Shown: positions 51,859 through 60,044 of the stretch, in pieces | Layout of the letters: each line of letters begins with the position of its first letter | Position numbering within the stretch: position 1 is the stretch's first letter | Origin: a virus | Strand: one strand, 5' to 3' | Length of the DNA: 64,000 nt | IMG/VR virus record: IMGVR_UViG_3300048930_000155 | Span: 17,740-81,739 of that record | Translations under genes and position numbers: made by a program | The notes under the pieces: model-generated | Databases searched by the model: none | The model's input: only the letters and a program-made list of their open reading frames with translations | What the model was told of the DNA's origin: nothing

Positions 51859-52161
51859 ATGACTAAGCCTCTTTACGAGCTTAATCTCCCGCCAGCTTCT
51901 TGGTTCATAGGACAATACGTTAGAATTGTCACCACTATGGAAGAGCAGGATGGTATGGGCGAAGTTATTGGAAGAGTTCAAGTAGTCGGTCTGGTAGTAG
52001 ACAGCGACAGCATGTATTTGACATTAGGCGAATTCTCGCCGCTTGAAGAAACTCCCATAGCCCACATGGCCATTAAACATTCAGATATTCAAATGATATC
52101 TTTAGCCAGCCCGGACGATTCTGATATAGAAGACGAGCCGGCTAAGCGCAACTTAAACTGA
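51859..52161 (+). CDS. Hypothetical protein before DNA polymerase
   Basis: 100 residues behind AGGTGTGCC. A small beta barrel-like pattern ('FIGQYVRIVTTMEEQDGMGE', 'VQVVGLVVDSDSMYLTLGEF') and an acidic tail. Two nt before the polymerase ATG. Not recognised. Confidence 0.42.
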   Translation: MTKPLYELNLPPASWFIGQYVRIVTTMEEQDGMGEVIGRVQVVGLVVDSDSMYLTLGEFSPLEETPIAHMAIKHSDIQMISLASPDDSDIEDEPAKRNLN

Positions 52162-52163
52162 AT

Positions 52164-54335
52164 ATGATCCCTATTAACGGTAAGCTGATTACTAATACGG
52201 CGGACCTCTTAGCCATTAAAGACGAGCTAATGGCCGCCGAATTATTAGCGCTAGATACAGAGTCTGATGGGGTAGGGCGATTTGCCAATGTAATAGGCGT
52301 ATCCATGGCTACTTCGCCAGACACCGGCTATTATATCCCTATAACGCTCTATAAGCCCGATAGCGGCCTTTTTAGACCATGGACCGACTCAGCCTACCAG
52401 GTATTAGTATCAACGCTTATAGACGTTTTTACGAAGTCTAAACGGTTATTACTACACAACTGTACGTTTGACGCCAAAGTCATCCAAAACACCTTTGGGA
52501 TTGACATCCTCCCTTACATCCTAGCCGATACTGCCCTAATCTATCACACAGCTATAAATGAGGAAGGCCCTTTTGGGTTAAAAAAGTTAGCTGTCCTGCA
52601 CCTAGACCCAGATGCTGACAGTCCACAAGACGATCTTAAGCAGTCAGTGATAGCCAATGGAGGGTCTTGGACTAAGAAACAAAAGGACTTCTACCGCGGG
52701 GACTGGAAGCTCTTAGGCCACTATGCTATTTACGACGTAATCTACACTAGACGACTTTATGACATGTTCTGGCCGGCTATTGCCAAAGACCCTAAGCTTA
52801 TTAAGCTGTGGAACGAGGAAGTATATCCATTAATTGAAGTCACATACCAGCTTAATACCACAGGGGTACGTATTAATGTACCTTATTTTGAGAAGCTTAA
52901 GCTAGACATGTTAGACAAGATCTCCAACCTCGAATCTGAGATATTTGCGTTAATAGACGATAAGTTGACCGAGTATTCACGCGATAAGATACGAAAAGGC
53001 GTGAATATTACCCCTAGATCAGACTTTGGAAAGTTTTTAGCCTTGAATAATTTGTGGCCCTGGAAAGACAATTCCGAGATTCACAATAAGGCCATGATGC
53101 ATTGGTACAAAGATAAGCACGGCACTAACAGGATTTTCAACCTAGATAGCGGAGACGACAAGGCCTATCTACTATTCGACATATTAAAGTTACCCTCTAA
53201 TAAGACTACTAACTCAGGCAAGCGTAGTACATCTAAGGACGTGCTAGATGAGCTGGCCGCCCAATATGAAGATAGCAGCATAGTATTAAAACTACTCCGG
53301 GAAAGATCTAAAGAGAAGAAGCTCTTGTCTACGTACGTTGAGCCTATTTTACAGACCCACATAAATAGCCGAATATATCCAAGCTTTAACCAGGTAGGCA
53401 CAACATCAGGCCGTTACAGTTGTGGCGGCGATTCCATAAATCTACAGACGCTTCCAAGAGAAGACACTAGAATTAAGGCAGGATTTATTCCCGATGACGG
53501 TAACGCTTTTGTTGCTATCGATTATAGTAGCCTAGAGCCACACATCTTTTCTAACGAAAGTGGCGAGACTGTGCTAATTGATACCATGAATAATAATCTA
53601 GATTTTTACAGCTCTATTGCCGTAAACGTTCTAGGATTGAAGAATGTATCTGCTAACCCTAAGGACGAAAATTACCTCGGTAAAGTAGATAAGGAAAAGC
53701 GTCAGTGGATAAAAGGCATAGCATTATCGATACCTTACGGAGCTTCCGCGGGTCGGCTTTCTCAAATGATGCGCATAGACTATGACGAGGCTCAGGAAGT
53801 CTACGACAAATATCTTAAAGCATTTCCGGTACTAAAGAAATGGATGGATAGGTCTGAACTAGATATGAAGAAGTATGGCTATGTTGAGAGCATAGTAGGA
53901 AGGCGTAAACGAAACGCGACCATTCATAAACTGTATTCTAAGTACGGCGTGCGAAACTTTAGCAAAATGACGTGCTTTCAAATTATGGATAAACTAGGCG
54001 AGATTGATGGAATACAGGACGGTAAGTCACTATATCTTGAGTGTCGTAACGCACTTAACGTAGCTAAGAACCATAAGATTCAGAGTTTGGCGGCCAGTGT
54101 CTGTAATCAGGCTATGATAGACTTCTCTATCAAAAATAAAGAACTAGGCCTAGGGGCTTCCATAATGCTCAATGTCCATGACGAGATCATACTCCAAGTG
54201 CCCGCAGCGGGCGCGCAAAAGGCTTCCGAGGTATTAGCGCAGTGTATGATAGATAATAAAGTGGCTAATATGTTGAGAGTAAAGCTGAAGGCCACCCCCG
54301 CTATTACTACCCAGAGTCTTGCACAAGCTAAATAA
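52164..54335 (+). CDS. polA: Family A DNA polymerase with 3'-5' exonuclease
   Basis: 723 residues. Exonuclease motifs: Exo I 'LALDTESDG' (Asp31/Glu33), Exo II 'LLLHNCTFDAKV' and Exo III 'HYAIYDVIYTRRLYD'. Polymerase motifs: 'GTTSGRYSCGGDSINLQTLP', motif A 'FVAIDYSSLEPHIF' (Asp453), motif B 'KGIALSIPYGASAGRLSQ' (from about 517) and motif C 'NVHDEI' (670-675, Asp673/Glu674). No 5'-nuclease domain, as usual for phages. Motif A carries Pro where many polymerases have Leu (SLEPHIF versus QIELR), a variant seen in some phage enzymes. Confidence 0.9.
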   Translation: MIPINGKLITNTADLLAIKDELMAAELLALDTESDGVGRFANVIGVSMATSPDTGYYIPITLYKPDSGLFRPWTDSAYQVLVSTLIDVFTKSKRLLLHNCTFDAKVIQNTFGIDILPYILADTALIYHTAINEEGPFGLKKLAVLHLDPDADSPQDDLKQSVIANGGSWTKKQKDFYRGDWKLLGHYAIYDVIYTRRLYDMFWPAIAKDPKLIKLWNEEVYPLIEVTYQLNTTGVRINVPYFEKLKLDMLDKISNLESEIFALIDDKLTEYSRDKIRKGVNITPRSDFGKFLALNNLWPWKDNSEIHNKAMMHWYKDKHGTNRIFNLDSGDDKAYLLFDILKLPSNKTTNSGKRSTSKDVLDELAAQYEDSSIVLKLLRERSKEKKLLSTYVEPILQTHINSRIYPSFNQVGTTSGRYSCGGDSINLQTLPREDTRIKAGFIPDDGNAFVAIDYSSLEPHIFSNESGETVLIDTMNNNLDFYSSIAVNVLGLKNVSANPKDENYLGKVDKEKRQWIKGIALSIPYGASAGRLSQMMRIDYDEAQEVYDKYLKAFPVLKKWMDRSELDMKKYGYVESIVGRRKRNATIHKLYSKYGVRNFSKMTCFQIMDKLGEIDGIQDGKSLYLECRNALNVAKNHKIQSLAASVCNQAMIDFSIKNKELGLGASIMLNVHDEIILQVPAAGAQKASEVLAQCMIDNKVANMLRVKLKATPAITTQSLAQAK

Positions 54336-54353
54336 CAGTGCTAAAATGGGTGC

Positions 54354-54746
54354 ATGAGTGACGATAAATCTCAGCCATTTGACTATAACGGTCTATTTGA
54401 GGCCGGAGAAATGTTGAGCGAAGAGCTAGCGTTTTATCGTGTGCCGGTAAGGGATATAAAAGAGAAGTATGGGACTCTTAGATGCTATACGGGGCTAGGC
54501 TGGTACTCCCTACATAGCATAGTGTATCCGAGATATGTGTATAGTCAGTTCCCTAAATGGTTATGGACCTTCGACTTGTTTTACGGTAGCCGCATACTAT
54601 ACTGGTCAGGCTTGACATACTTGAGCACTAAGCTGCACATGTGGACATACCGCAGAGCCTATGCTAAAGTTGTAAAAAAATTCCCGCACCTAAGAGAGGC
54701 TATACTAGTGGCAGCGGATTACGAGGAACTATTAGAAGGTTTATGA
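54354..54746 (+). CDS. Hypothetical protein with 'KEKYGTLRCY' motif
   Basis: 130 residues; no strong ribosome site (ATGGGTGCATG). The motif 'VRDIKEKYGTLRCYTG' near 34-49 recurs in phage proteins of unknown function. The rest is aromatic-rich ('YVYSQFPKWLWTFDLFYGSR') and helical. It could associate with membranes, but there is no clear TM helix. Confidence 0.45.
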   Translation: MSDDKSQPFDYNGLFEAGEMLSEELAFYRVPVRDIKEKYGTLRCYTGLGWYSLHSIVYPRYVYSQFPKWLWTFDLFYGSRILYWSGLTYLSTKLHMWTYRRAYAKVVKKFPHLREAILVAADYEELLEGL

Positions 54747-54759
54747 GGGGTGAAATGAA

Positions 54760-55035
54760 ATGAGCGAACAAGATTGGACTGAGAAAAAGGCTATAAAGAT
54801 TGTGTCTAACTATTTCACAATCCCCAAAGGCACTGATTCTAAGCCAGAGTGCATGATTCGAGATATCGCCCAAGCCCTTCGAGAAGCACAAAAGATTGAA
54901 TTGCCCGAGCCAACAGACATTCAAGCGATTCGAACTCTTGTTGGGTATGAAAGACAAAAAGATGGTACCGACAAAAAGAAGCTATACGTCGACTATGATT
55001 GGCTGAAATCCTACATAGAATCGAGGCGGAGATGA
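54760..55035 (+). CDS. Small protein, MSEQDW paralogue A
   Basis: 91 residues. 'MSEQDWTEKKAIKIV' and 'IAQALREAQKIELPEP' are shared with the protein at 55747, so the two are paralogues. It ends 'LYVDYDWLKSYIESRRR'. The stop overlaps the next ATG (ATGA). It is part of a cassette whose base use differs from its surroundings (few CTAG). Function unknown. Confidence 0.5.
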   Translation: MSEQDWTEKKAIKIVSNYFTIPKGTDSKPECMIRDIAQALREAQKIELPEPTDIQAIRTLVGYERQKDGTDKKKLYVDYDWLKSYIESRRR

Positions 55036-55286
55036 GAATTTTCATTAAAATCGTTTTTATATCTTATGTTATTATGTCTTTATTTGCGTTTGTAGTTGGT
55101 CTTTTTGACGCTAATAAAAATGGTAGCACAAATCCCAATTATACATGGAGAGCTGATTGTCTTCGCACACCGTCTAGAATTCAAAAAGCATTTCCTGCTT
55201 ATAAATTAGGATGTTATTTGGGAGGAGCTGCTGGTGCTCCTTATTATTACCAAAATAAGGGTAAAGAAGTTTTGGGTGAATTATGA
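55032..55286 (+). CDS. Small membrane or secreted protein
   Basis: 84 residues from the ATG at 55032, coupled to the previous stop (ATGA) with GAGGCGGAG upstream; the TTG further up is unlikely. Hydrophobic start 'IFIKIVFISYVIMSLFAFVV' as signal anchor, then a small domain with two Cys and 'GCYLGGAAGAPYYYQNKG'. Not recognised. Confidence 0.48.
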   Translation: MRIFIKIVFISYVIMSLFAFVVGLFDANKNGSTNPNYTWRADCLRTPSRIQKAFPAYKLGCYLGGAAGAPYYYQNKGKEVLGEL

Positions 55287-55750
55287 GCACCCTGGAATCC
55301 CTGCTAAAAGATCTTGAAGAAAAAGCTAATGCTGCGGCTCCAGGACCTTGGACTGTGAGTTTAAATAGTGATGACGGTGACGAGGCTTGGGTGTCAGGTC
55401 TTCGTACAGGATATGACGGAGAATTTGATTTAGCAGACGCCGAATTCCTTGCCGCCGCAAATCCCGACACAATCAAAAAGCTTATTGCCGTGATTAGACT
55501 GCAAAAGGAAACAATTGAAAAAATGAATAAAGCATTGAGTGAAATGAATTTTTATTCAATGCCCGCAACAGGTACAGATTATTTTACGTTTAAGGATCAG
55601 GAAAGCAACAAGGCGGGAGAGGAAGTTAACATTCTTGCGAAACGTCACTTTGAACCTTTTAAAAATGACCAAGCGACTTCTTTTTTATCTGCTCTATCAA
55701 AACTTAGAGCAACGTTTAAAAACTGCGAAAAGATTGTGAGTGGAACATGA
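55283..55750 (+). CDS. Ead/Ea22-like phage protein
   Basis: 155 residues, ATGA overlap with the preceding gene. 'LKDLEEKANAAAPGPWTVSL' and 'DAEFLAAANPDTIKKLIAVI' form the recurrent 'A.PGPW ... AANP.T' pattern of small phage proteins in the Ead/Ea22 region type, followed by a coiled coil. Function of the family is unknown. Confidence 0.55.
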   Translation: MSTLESLLKDLEEKANAAAPGPWTVSLNSDDGDEAWVSGLRTGYDGEFDLADAEFLAAANPDTIKKLIAVIRLQKETIEKMNKALSEMNFYSMPATGTDYFTFKDQESNKAGEEVNILAKRHFEPFKNDQATSFLSALSKLRATFKNCEKIVSGT

Positions 55751-56061
55751 GCGAACAAGATTGGGCTGACAGGAAAGCCGATGAAGTTGTGGGAAAAATT
55801 TTAAGCAAGGCAATTGGACTGGAAAGTTGGGACAAAGAAGATTGGTCTGTAATGAAGTTAGAAATTATAAAATCTCTTCGCGAAGCCCGCAAGATTGAAT
55901 GGCCCGATAAGACCGCGTCCTATAATTCCTTCATAAAAGAATATTCAAACTTCCCGTCCCAAGATAACGAAGGTTACACCCCAGACAGGGACGGATTTAA
56001 GGCTGGGTGGTTCGCCTGTCTCCACTGGCTTACCGCCCATATAGAGGATAAACGAAAATGA
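55747..56061 (+). CDS. Small protein, MSEQDW paralogue B
   Basis: 104 residues, ATGA overlap. 'MSEQDWADRKADEVV' and 'IIKSLREARKIEWPDK' mirror paralogue A. The extra C-terminus 'DRDGFKAGWFACLHWLTAHI' is aromatic. The four coupled genes from 54760 appear to be one transferred module. Confidence 0.5.
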   Translation: MSEQDWADRKADEVVGKILSKAIGLESWDKEDWSVMKLEIIKSLREARKIEWPDKTASYNSFIKEYSNFPSQDNEGYTPDRDGFKAGWFACLHWLTAHIEDKRK

Positions 56062-56369
56062 CAATGCCTGACGAACGATCTTACGCTGTACTCAAGACTA
56101 GGGCCTTCCTTAGGGCGCTTATCGATAAATCGGCTACTCCTGGGGTTCCTACGATAATTAGGGACATTGCTTATAGATGTTTAAGGCACTACCCGGGTAG
56201 CTATCATATAAACGAGGCTGCAAAAGTGGCCGAGAATGCCTTTGGCCCGCTAGACAGTAAAGTAGAGGAGGTATTAAGGCAACCCCCCGACCAGATATTT
56301 TACAGGCTAACTGAACTCAAGCGAGCTAAAAAAAAGCCGCGCAAACAGCAAAGAAAGTCCGTTAAATGA
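56058..56369 (+). CDS. BPSL0761-family protein
   Basis: 103 residues, 4-nt overlap with the preceding gene. 'MTMPDERSYAVLKTRAFLRA', then 'IIRDIAYRCLRHYPGSYHI', matches the small BPSL0761 family found in phages and prophages, of unknown function. The tail is Lys-rich ('KRAKKKPRKQQRKSVK'). Confidence 0.65.
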   Translation: MTMPDERSYAVLKTRAFLRALIDKSATPGVPTIIRDIAYRCLRHYPGSYHINEAAKVAENAFGPLDSKVEEVLRQPPDQIFYRLTELKRAKKKPRKQQRKSVK

Positions 56370-57346
56370 AAAAGCTTGACCTAAGATTTGGAAATCCAGC
56401 ATTTATTCAAGAATTAACTGATGCTCAGTACTACGGCACGATATCATCGGCTAACCAGTCCTACGATCATACGGCACCGCAAAAGGATTTAATAGAGAGC
56501 ATCCTGTCATTGCATGAGCAAGTTGGCAATGTACTAAATATACACGACTATGACGTGGTAATCTCTAATGGTGCAAGTCAAATGCTGACGGCTGTATCGA
56601 GGGCTATGCCAGTAGGCGTATATATTCCATTTTGGTCTAGGTTTAGGTACTTAGTAGAAGACATGCAGGTATTCACAAGAGAGTTTCCCCACGACCACAA
56701 TAACCCTAATTTACACAAGCTAATGGTAACCTACCCTAATAATCCTGATGGTAAGCTATCTGCGATAGTTAACGAAGCTAAGGTAGTGGATGCGTCTTAC
56801 CATTGGCCTACGTTTTACAGGCCTGACGAAAAACTCGTACCCCTGAATAATGACGTACTAATTTTTAGTTTTAGCAAGCTGTCCGGAATGTCGTCAGTTA
56901 GGCTAGGTTGGGCACTAGTTAAAAAGGGCGTCACTGTAAATAATCACGAAGATTTAGCTAAAGTTATCTCTTCTCATATTGAAATGAGTACATGTGGAGT
57001 AAGTCCACTAGCTCAGCAGGTAGCCGTGGAATTCATAGAGGGCGTTCTTATAGAAATGCAAGTGGGGAGTTCCATACTCGATAGAGCACGAGAGGTTCTT
57101 AACGATCGTATTAACGAATTTTATCAGGCGTACCCTACCCATATTTATGGAGAGCAGCGAGGGATGTTCGCTTATATCAAGGACCCTACCGATACGCTAG
57201 ACCAGATCGGGGTAGAGTATTATAGGGGGCGAGATTTTGGAGACTCTGATAGTTATATTAGGTTAAATATCGGCGGCTCCGCACAGGAGTTTCGGGAGTT
57301 GATGGCCAGGCTGTTACTTAGAGCCGTTACCGCTGGAGGGGTTTAG
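56366..57346 (+). CDS. PLP-dependent aminotransferase-like enzyme
   Basis: 326 residues, 4-nt overlap upstream. Class I/II fold hallmarks are intact: 'SNGASQ' (67-72, phosphate site), 'TYPNNPDGK' (122-130), 'VVDASYHWP' (Asp142, pairs with the PLP ring nitrogen; Tyr145), 'FSFSKLSGMSSVRLGW' (Lys171 forms the PLP aldimine, Arg179) and 'YIRLNIGG' (Arg299, carboxylate). It is shorter than usual (about 390) because the small domain is trimmed. The alliinase/tryptophan-aminotransferase branch looks closest. Rare in phages; the substrate is unknown, and amino-acid or modified-base metabolism are possibilities. Confidence 0.78.
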   Translation: MKKLDLRFGNPAFIQELTDAQYYGTISSANQSYDHTAPQKDLIESILSLHEQVGNVLNIHDYDVVISNGASQMLTAVSRAMPVGVYIPFWSRFRYLVEDMQVFTREFPHDHNNPNLHKLMVTYPNNPDGKLSAIVNEAKVVDASYHWPTFYRPDEKLVPLNNDVLIFSFSKLSGMSSVRLGWALVKKGVTVNNHEDLAKVISSHIEMSTCGVSPLAQQVAVEFIEGVLIEMQVGSSILDRAREVLNDRINEFYQAYPTHIYGEQRGMFAYIKDPTDTLDQIGVEYYRGRDFGDSDSYIRLNIGGSAQEFRELMARLLLRAVTAGGV

Positions 57347-57565
57347 CGTACCGTTAAAGTAACTGGCCGCAGTATGGCAAAAGACTACGTCTTGTGGCGG
57401 CAACGGCACTGTAAAATTGTACTGCTTGGCGCGACCTAGTCCGCAGCCCAGTAGATAAGCTCTTTCTACATTTTTAGCCATGTAGTAATAAGTAAACTCG
57501 CCGCCTACCGTATAGGCTATAAGTAACAATAACGCTGCTACAATAGTACCAAGAACGCTTCTCAT
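57314..57565 (-). CDS. Small signal-anchored protein
   Basis: 83 residues. Membrane helix 'VLGTIVAALLLLIAYTVGG' at the start, then an external part with two Cys ('LLGCGLGRAKQYNF', 'VVFCHTAASYFNG'). Converges with the aminotransferase with a 33-nt overlap; last gene of the leftward block. Not recognised. Confidence 0.42.
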   Translation of the reverse strand: MRSVLGTIVAALLLLIAYTVGGEFTYYYMAKNVERAYLLGCGLGRAKQYNFTVPLPPQDVVFCHTAASYFNGTLNPSSGNGSK

Positions 57566-57780
57566 TACTTTAACCCTGAATTACGTTTCCATGCATCAAA
57601 TCTAGAAAGAGTCCGTCTAAGCTCTTCCGACCTATCTTGTGCAGTATCAGACAATGTATCGTCGTAGAGCACTTTTATATAGTAATCCTTATCCGAAGCT
57701 GAACAATGACCCCACACAACAGTCCACTGATTGTCAAGCTTAAGGAGATAGACTGGCGGGGCCATCGATTCAGCGCTCAT
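57565..57780 (-). CDS. Hypothetical protein (71 aa)
   Basis: 71 residues. 'VYLLKLDNQWTVVWGHCSAS' then a charged helix 'QDRSEELRRTLSRFDAWKRN'. Shares one base with the next gene. Not recognised. Confidence 0.4.
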   Translation of the reverse strand: MSAESMAPPVYLLKLDNQWTVVWGHCSASDKDYYIKVLYDDTLSDTAQDRSEELRRTLSRFDAWKRNSGLK

Positions 57781-57782
57781 AA

Positions 57783-58100
57783 CTATTCCCTATTCTTATT
57801 AAGACGCCTAGCTGCATCGAAGAAAGCCGCTTCGTATATAGCCGCCTCTCTAGGAGTCAGGCCGCCGTTTTTTTGATTAAACTCTACGATAGCAGTCTCA
57901 AATATCTTCTCCACTGCAAACTTAGAAACTCTAACAGACGGACCACTAGAGAGCATGGAAGCTGTAAGCTCCAAGGTAAACTTAAATCTATCGTACATAT
58001 AATCCCTGAATTCTAATTCTGAGCCGCCAAAACTAAGCATATCCGCCATTAAGTTAGTAGACTGCATAGCGATCCATTCGTCTATTTCTTGCTTAGTCAT
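57783..58100 (-). CDS. Hypothetical helical protein (105 aa)
   Basis: 105 residues, nearly all helical ('DEWIAMQSTNLMADMLSFGG', 'REAAIYEAAFFDAARRLNKN'). One-base overlap with the gene upstream. No motif recognised. Confidence 0.4.
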   Translation of the reverse strand: MTKQEIDEWIAMQSTNLMADMLSFGGSELEFRDYMYDRFKFTLELTASMLSSGPSVRVSKFAVEKIFETAIVEFNQKNGGLTPREAAIYEAAFFDAARRLNKNRE

Positions 58101-58321
58101 TATTTACCCTCACTATTGGCTTTGCGTTTTGAGTCCCAATAAGCTTGGGCATCTACTATCTTATCCTCGTCTACTGTAAGACGTACCGTATTAATGATTA
58201 CCCAGTGCCTAGTGCCAGAATCGCTTTTAGCCGGACGTTCATATCTACCACCCACATCTCGGCGCTCCCCGTTTATCATAAAATCCAGCACGATAATATC
58301 CTGACACTCTCTAAAGCTCAT
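58100..58321 (-). CDS. Hypothetical protein (73 aa)
   Basis: 73 residues. Beta strands 'DIIVLDFMINGERRDVGGRY' and 'WVIINTVRLTVDEDKIVD' with a helical basic end. GGAG lies just upstream of the ATG (AAGGAGTGCC). Not recognised. Confidence 0.42.
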   Translation of the reverse strand: MSFRECQDIIVLDFMINGERRDVGGRYERPAKSDSGTRHWVIINTVRLTVDEDKIVDAQAYWDSKRKANSEGK

Positions 58322-58340
58322 TTAGGCACTCCTTCTATAG

Positions 58341-58775
58341 TCAGACTAGCTTAGATTTGAACTTCTGTAAAGACTCAATTATATCTTTAATATTTTGAGG
58401 TAGACTAGACTGGCCCTCAATGTCCTGAGGGCGAGCTAAGGCCAGCACTATTTTATCAGTAAATTCTAACTTACGTACGGCGGTTGATGCAATAGTCCCT
58501 AGGCATATAACGCATTTAAACGGCTGTAGTTCAACGTTTAGAACGTCTAAGGCATTTGCCCGTTCTTCAGAAGAAATCCTCTCAGTGGGGCTTATAGAGC
58601 GTTTAATGACACTTGTAATACGAAAATCGTACCCTAATAGTCCTGCGGCCTCTAGCCACATGCTAAACTGTCGACCAGGGGCTGTTTGAGTTATAGGATG
58701 AGCTATGCCAGCATCGCCAACGAAATCTTGAAGTACGACTATAAATTTAGGGGCACAGTTTAGCTCAGTTTGCAT
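58341..58775 (-). CDS. Uracil-DNA glycosylase-superfamily-like protein
   Basis: 144 residues. 'APGRQFSMWLEAAGLLGYDF' then 'RITSVIKRSISPTERIS' and 'FKCVICLGTIASTAVRKL' follow the family 4/5 UDG order (GR..L..L, the N-v-K strand, P.vIv.lG..A). The expected C-terminal 'HPS' loop is replaced by 'LARPQDIEG', and the first catalytic motif is not obvious. It may be a divergent or inactive member with another DNA-related role. Confidence 0.55.
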   Translation of the reverse strand: MQTELNCAPKFIVVLQDFVGDAGIAHPITQTAPGRQFSMWLEAAGLLGYDFRITSVIKRSISPTERISSEERANALDVLNVELQPFKCVICLGTIASTAVRKLEFTDKIVLALARPQDIEGQSSLPQNIKDIIESLQKFKSKLV

Positions 58776-58776
58776 A

Positions 58777-58986
58777 TTATTTAACTTCTATCTCATAGGG
58801 AATTCCCAGCACGTCCCATGCATTGTTTGGTAATTGTAGGAATCTTCCGCTCTCATCTTGGAATAAGCTTGCTGAACTGGCTTCTAGGTTCTTATGCCAC
58901 TTAACTAGTCCTACCATATTTTCCACTAGCTTTAGTTCGCGAGCTTTGCCGGTAACGCCAGTGTATTTTATTACTGTAGTTTTCAT
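58777..58986 (-). CDS. Hypothetical protein (69 aa)
   Basis: 69 residues. Starts 'MKTTVIKYTGVTGKARELKL' and is a small alpha/beta protein with no motif. Four-nt overlap with the membrane-protein gene upstream suggests coupling. Confidence 0.4.
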   Translation of the reverse strand: MKTTVIKYTGVTGKARELKLVENMVGLVKWHKNLEASSASLFQDESGRFLQLPNNAWDVLGIPYEIEVK

Positions 58987-60044
58987 GGTCTAGGTAGCCT
59001 TTTTGCAGGGTTCTTTAACAGTTTTGCGTGATACCCCATCATCGACCAGTTTTCTAATGATTGTCTGCCATTTAGATAGTCCGGCCCAGTAGCCGGTTCC
59101 TGGGGCCAAAAGTGGGCAATGTTTCTAAGGACCATTACAGCATCTTGCCTTTCTTTTTCAGTAAGGACCCCAGCATTCCACGCCATAGCGTAGAAGAACG
59201 CATTAATATTGTTTTGCGGCGCAATTTCTACAGCTACCCTTCGAATAGCTCGTCTATTCAGAGGAGATGAGTATAAGTGTTCCATAGCGGTTAGATTAAG
59301 TAAAGTGATGTGATGGTCGTAATAAATTAAATGTTTATCATTATAGATCACTGGCTCTATCCACCATAGCCACCCGCCCATTAAAATAAAGTGGATAAAG
59401 TATACTAGGTGCCAAACTCCGCCGAACTCTTTTCGCATAAGCGCAAGCAAGGAGGCCGAGCTATAGTAGTTAGGTCCAAAGGCCGGCTGAGATAGATTCT
59501 TATAACCATCAAATGTGTAATTAATGCCGCTACTAGAACTACGGGCTGAGACCATACCATTATGGTGTGCTAATCCTAAACAATGCTTCAGATAGTGCAG
59601 ACCTATCTTCTTTAGCTCTTGTTTGGGCCCGCCAAACATAGTGTAACTGTACACCCAGCTAGTGAGACAATCTCTAGAGACGGGATTAGGGTCGGTCTGT
59701 ACCGGATACATGCGTTCCAAGGAGCCGTCAGCCCTTACTAGTCTTCGTAGACCTTCGCTAGCAATAGTCATAGGCTTATACGACCAGGTACCGTAGTGGA
59801 CTAGTGCGGTATGGTCGTCTTTACTGTCTGTAAACACCTCGTTTCGCATTTTAGTGATCGCGCCAAGATCTATAATTTGTTCTAAACTTCTAGGGCCGTC
59901 TGTGGGTACCTTAAACGATGTGCCTATTTTACCCCGCCATTTTTTACGAAAAAGTATAATAGCTACTGGATATAGTAAGTACAGTAGCCACTGAATTGGG
60001 AGACCGACTGTGATAAATAGTAACCATCGTAATGCTGCGCTCAT
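58983..60044 (-). CDS. Conserved phage membrane protein
   Basis: 353 residues. Two N-terminal hydrophobic stretches ('WLLFITVGLPIQWLLYLLYP', then 'VAIILF') anchor a large soluble domain with 'ARSSSSGINYTFDGYKNLSQ', 'AFGPNYYSSASLLALMRKEF', 'HHITLLNLTAMEHLYSSPLN' and 'NAGVLTEKERQDAVMVLRNI'. I recall similar proteins in other tailed phages, always without assigned function. An enzyme with an all-helical barrel is conceivable. Overlaps the ankyrin gene by 4 nt. Confidence 0.55.
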   Translation of the reverse strand: MSAALRWLLFITVGLPIQWLLYLLYPVAIILFRKKWRGKIGTSFKVPTDGPRSLEQIIDLGAITKMRNEVFTDSKDDHTALVHYGTWSYKPMTIASEGLRRLVRADGSLERMYPVQTDPNPVSRDCLTSWVYSYTMFGGPKQELKKIGLHYLKHCLGLAHHNGMVSARSSSSGINYTFDGYKNLSQPAFGPNYYSSASLLALMRKEFGGVWHLVYFIHFILMGGWLWWIEPVIYNDKHLIYYDHHITLLNLTAMEHLYSSPLNRRAIRRVAVEIAPQNNINAFFYAMAWNAGVLTEKERQDAVMVLRNIAHFWPQEPATGPDYLNGRQSLENWSMMGYHAKLLKNPAKRLPRP

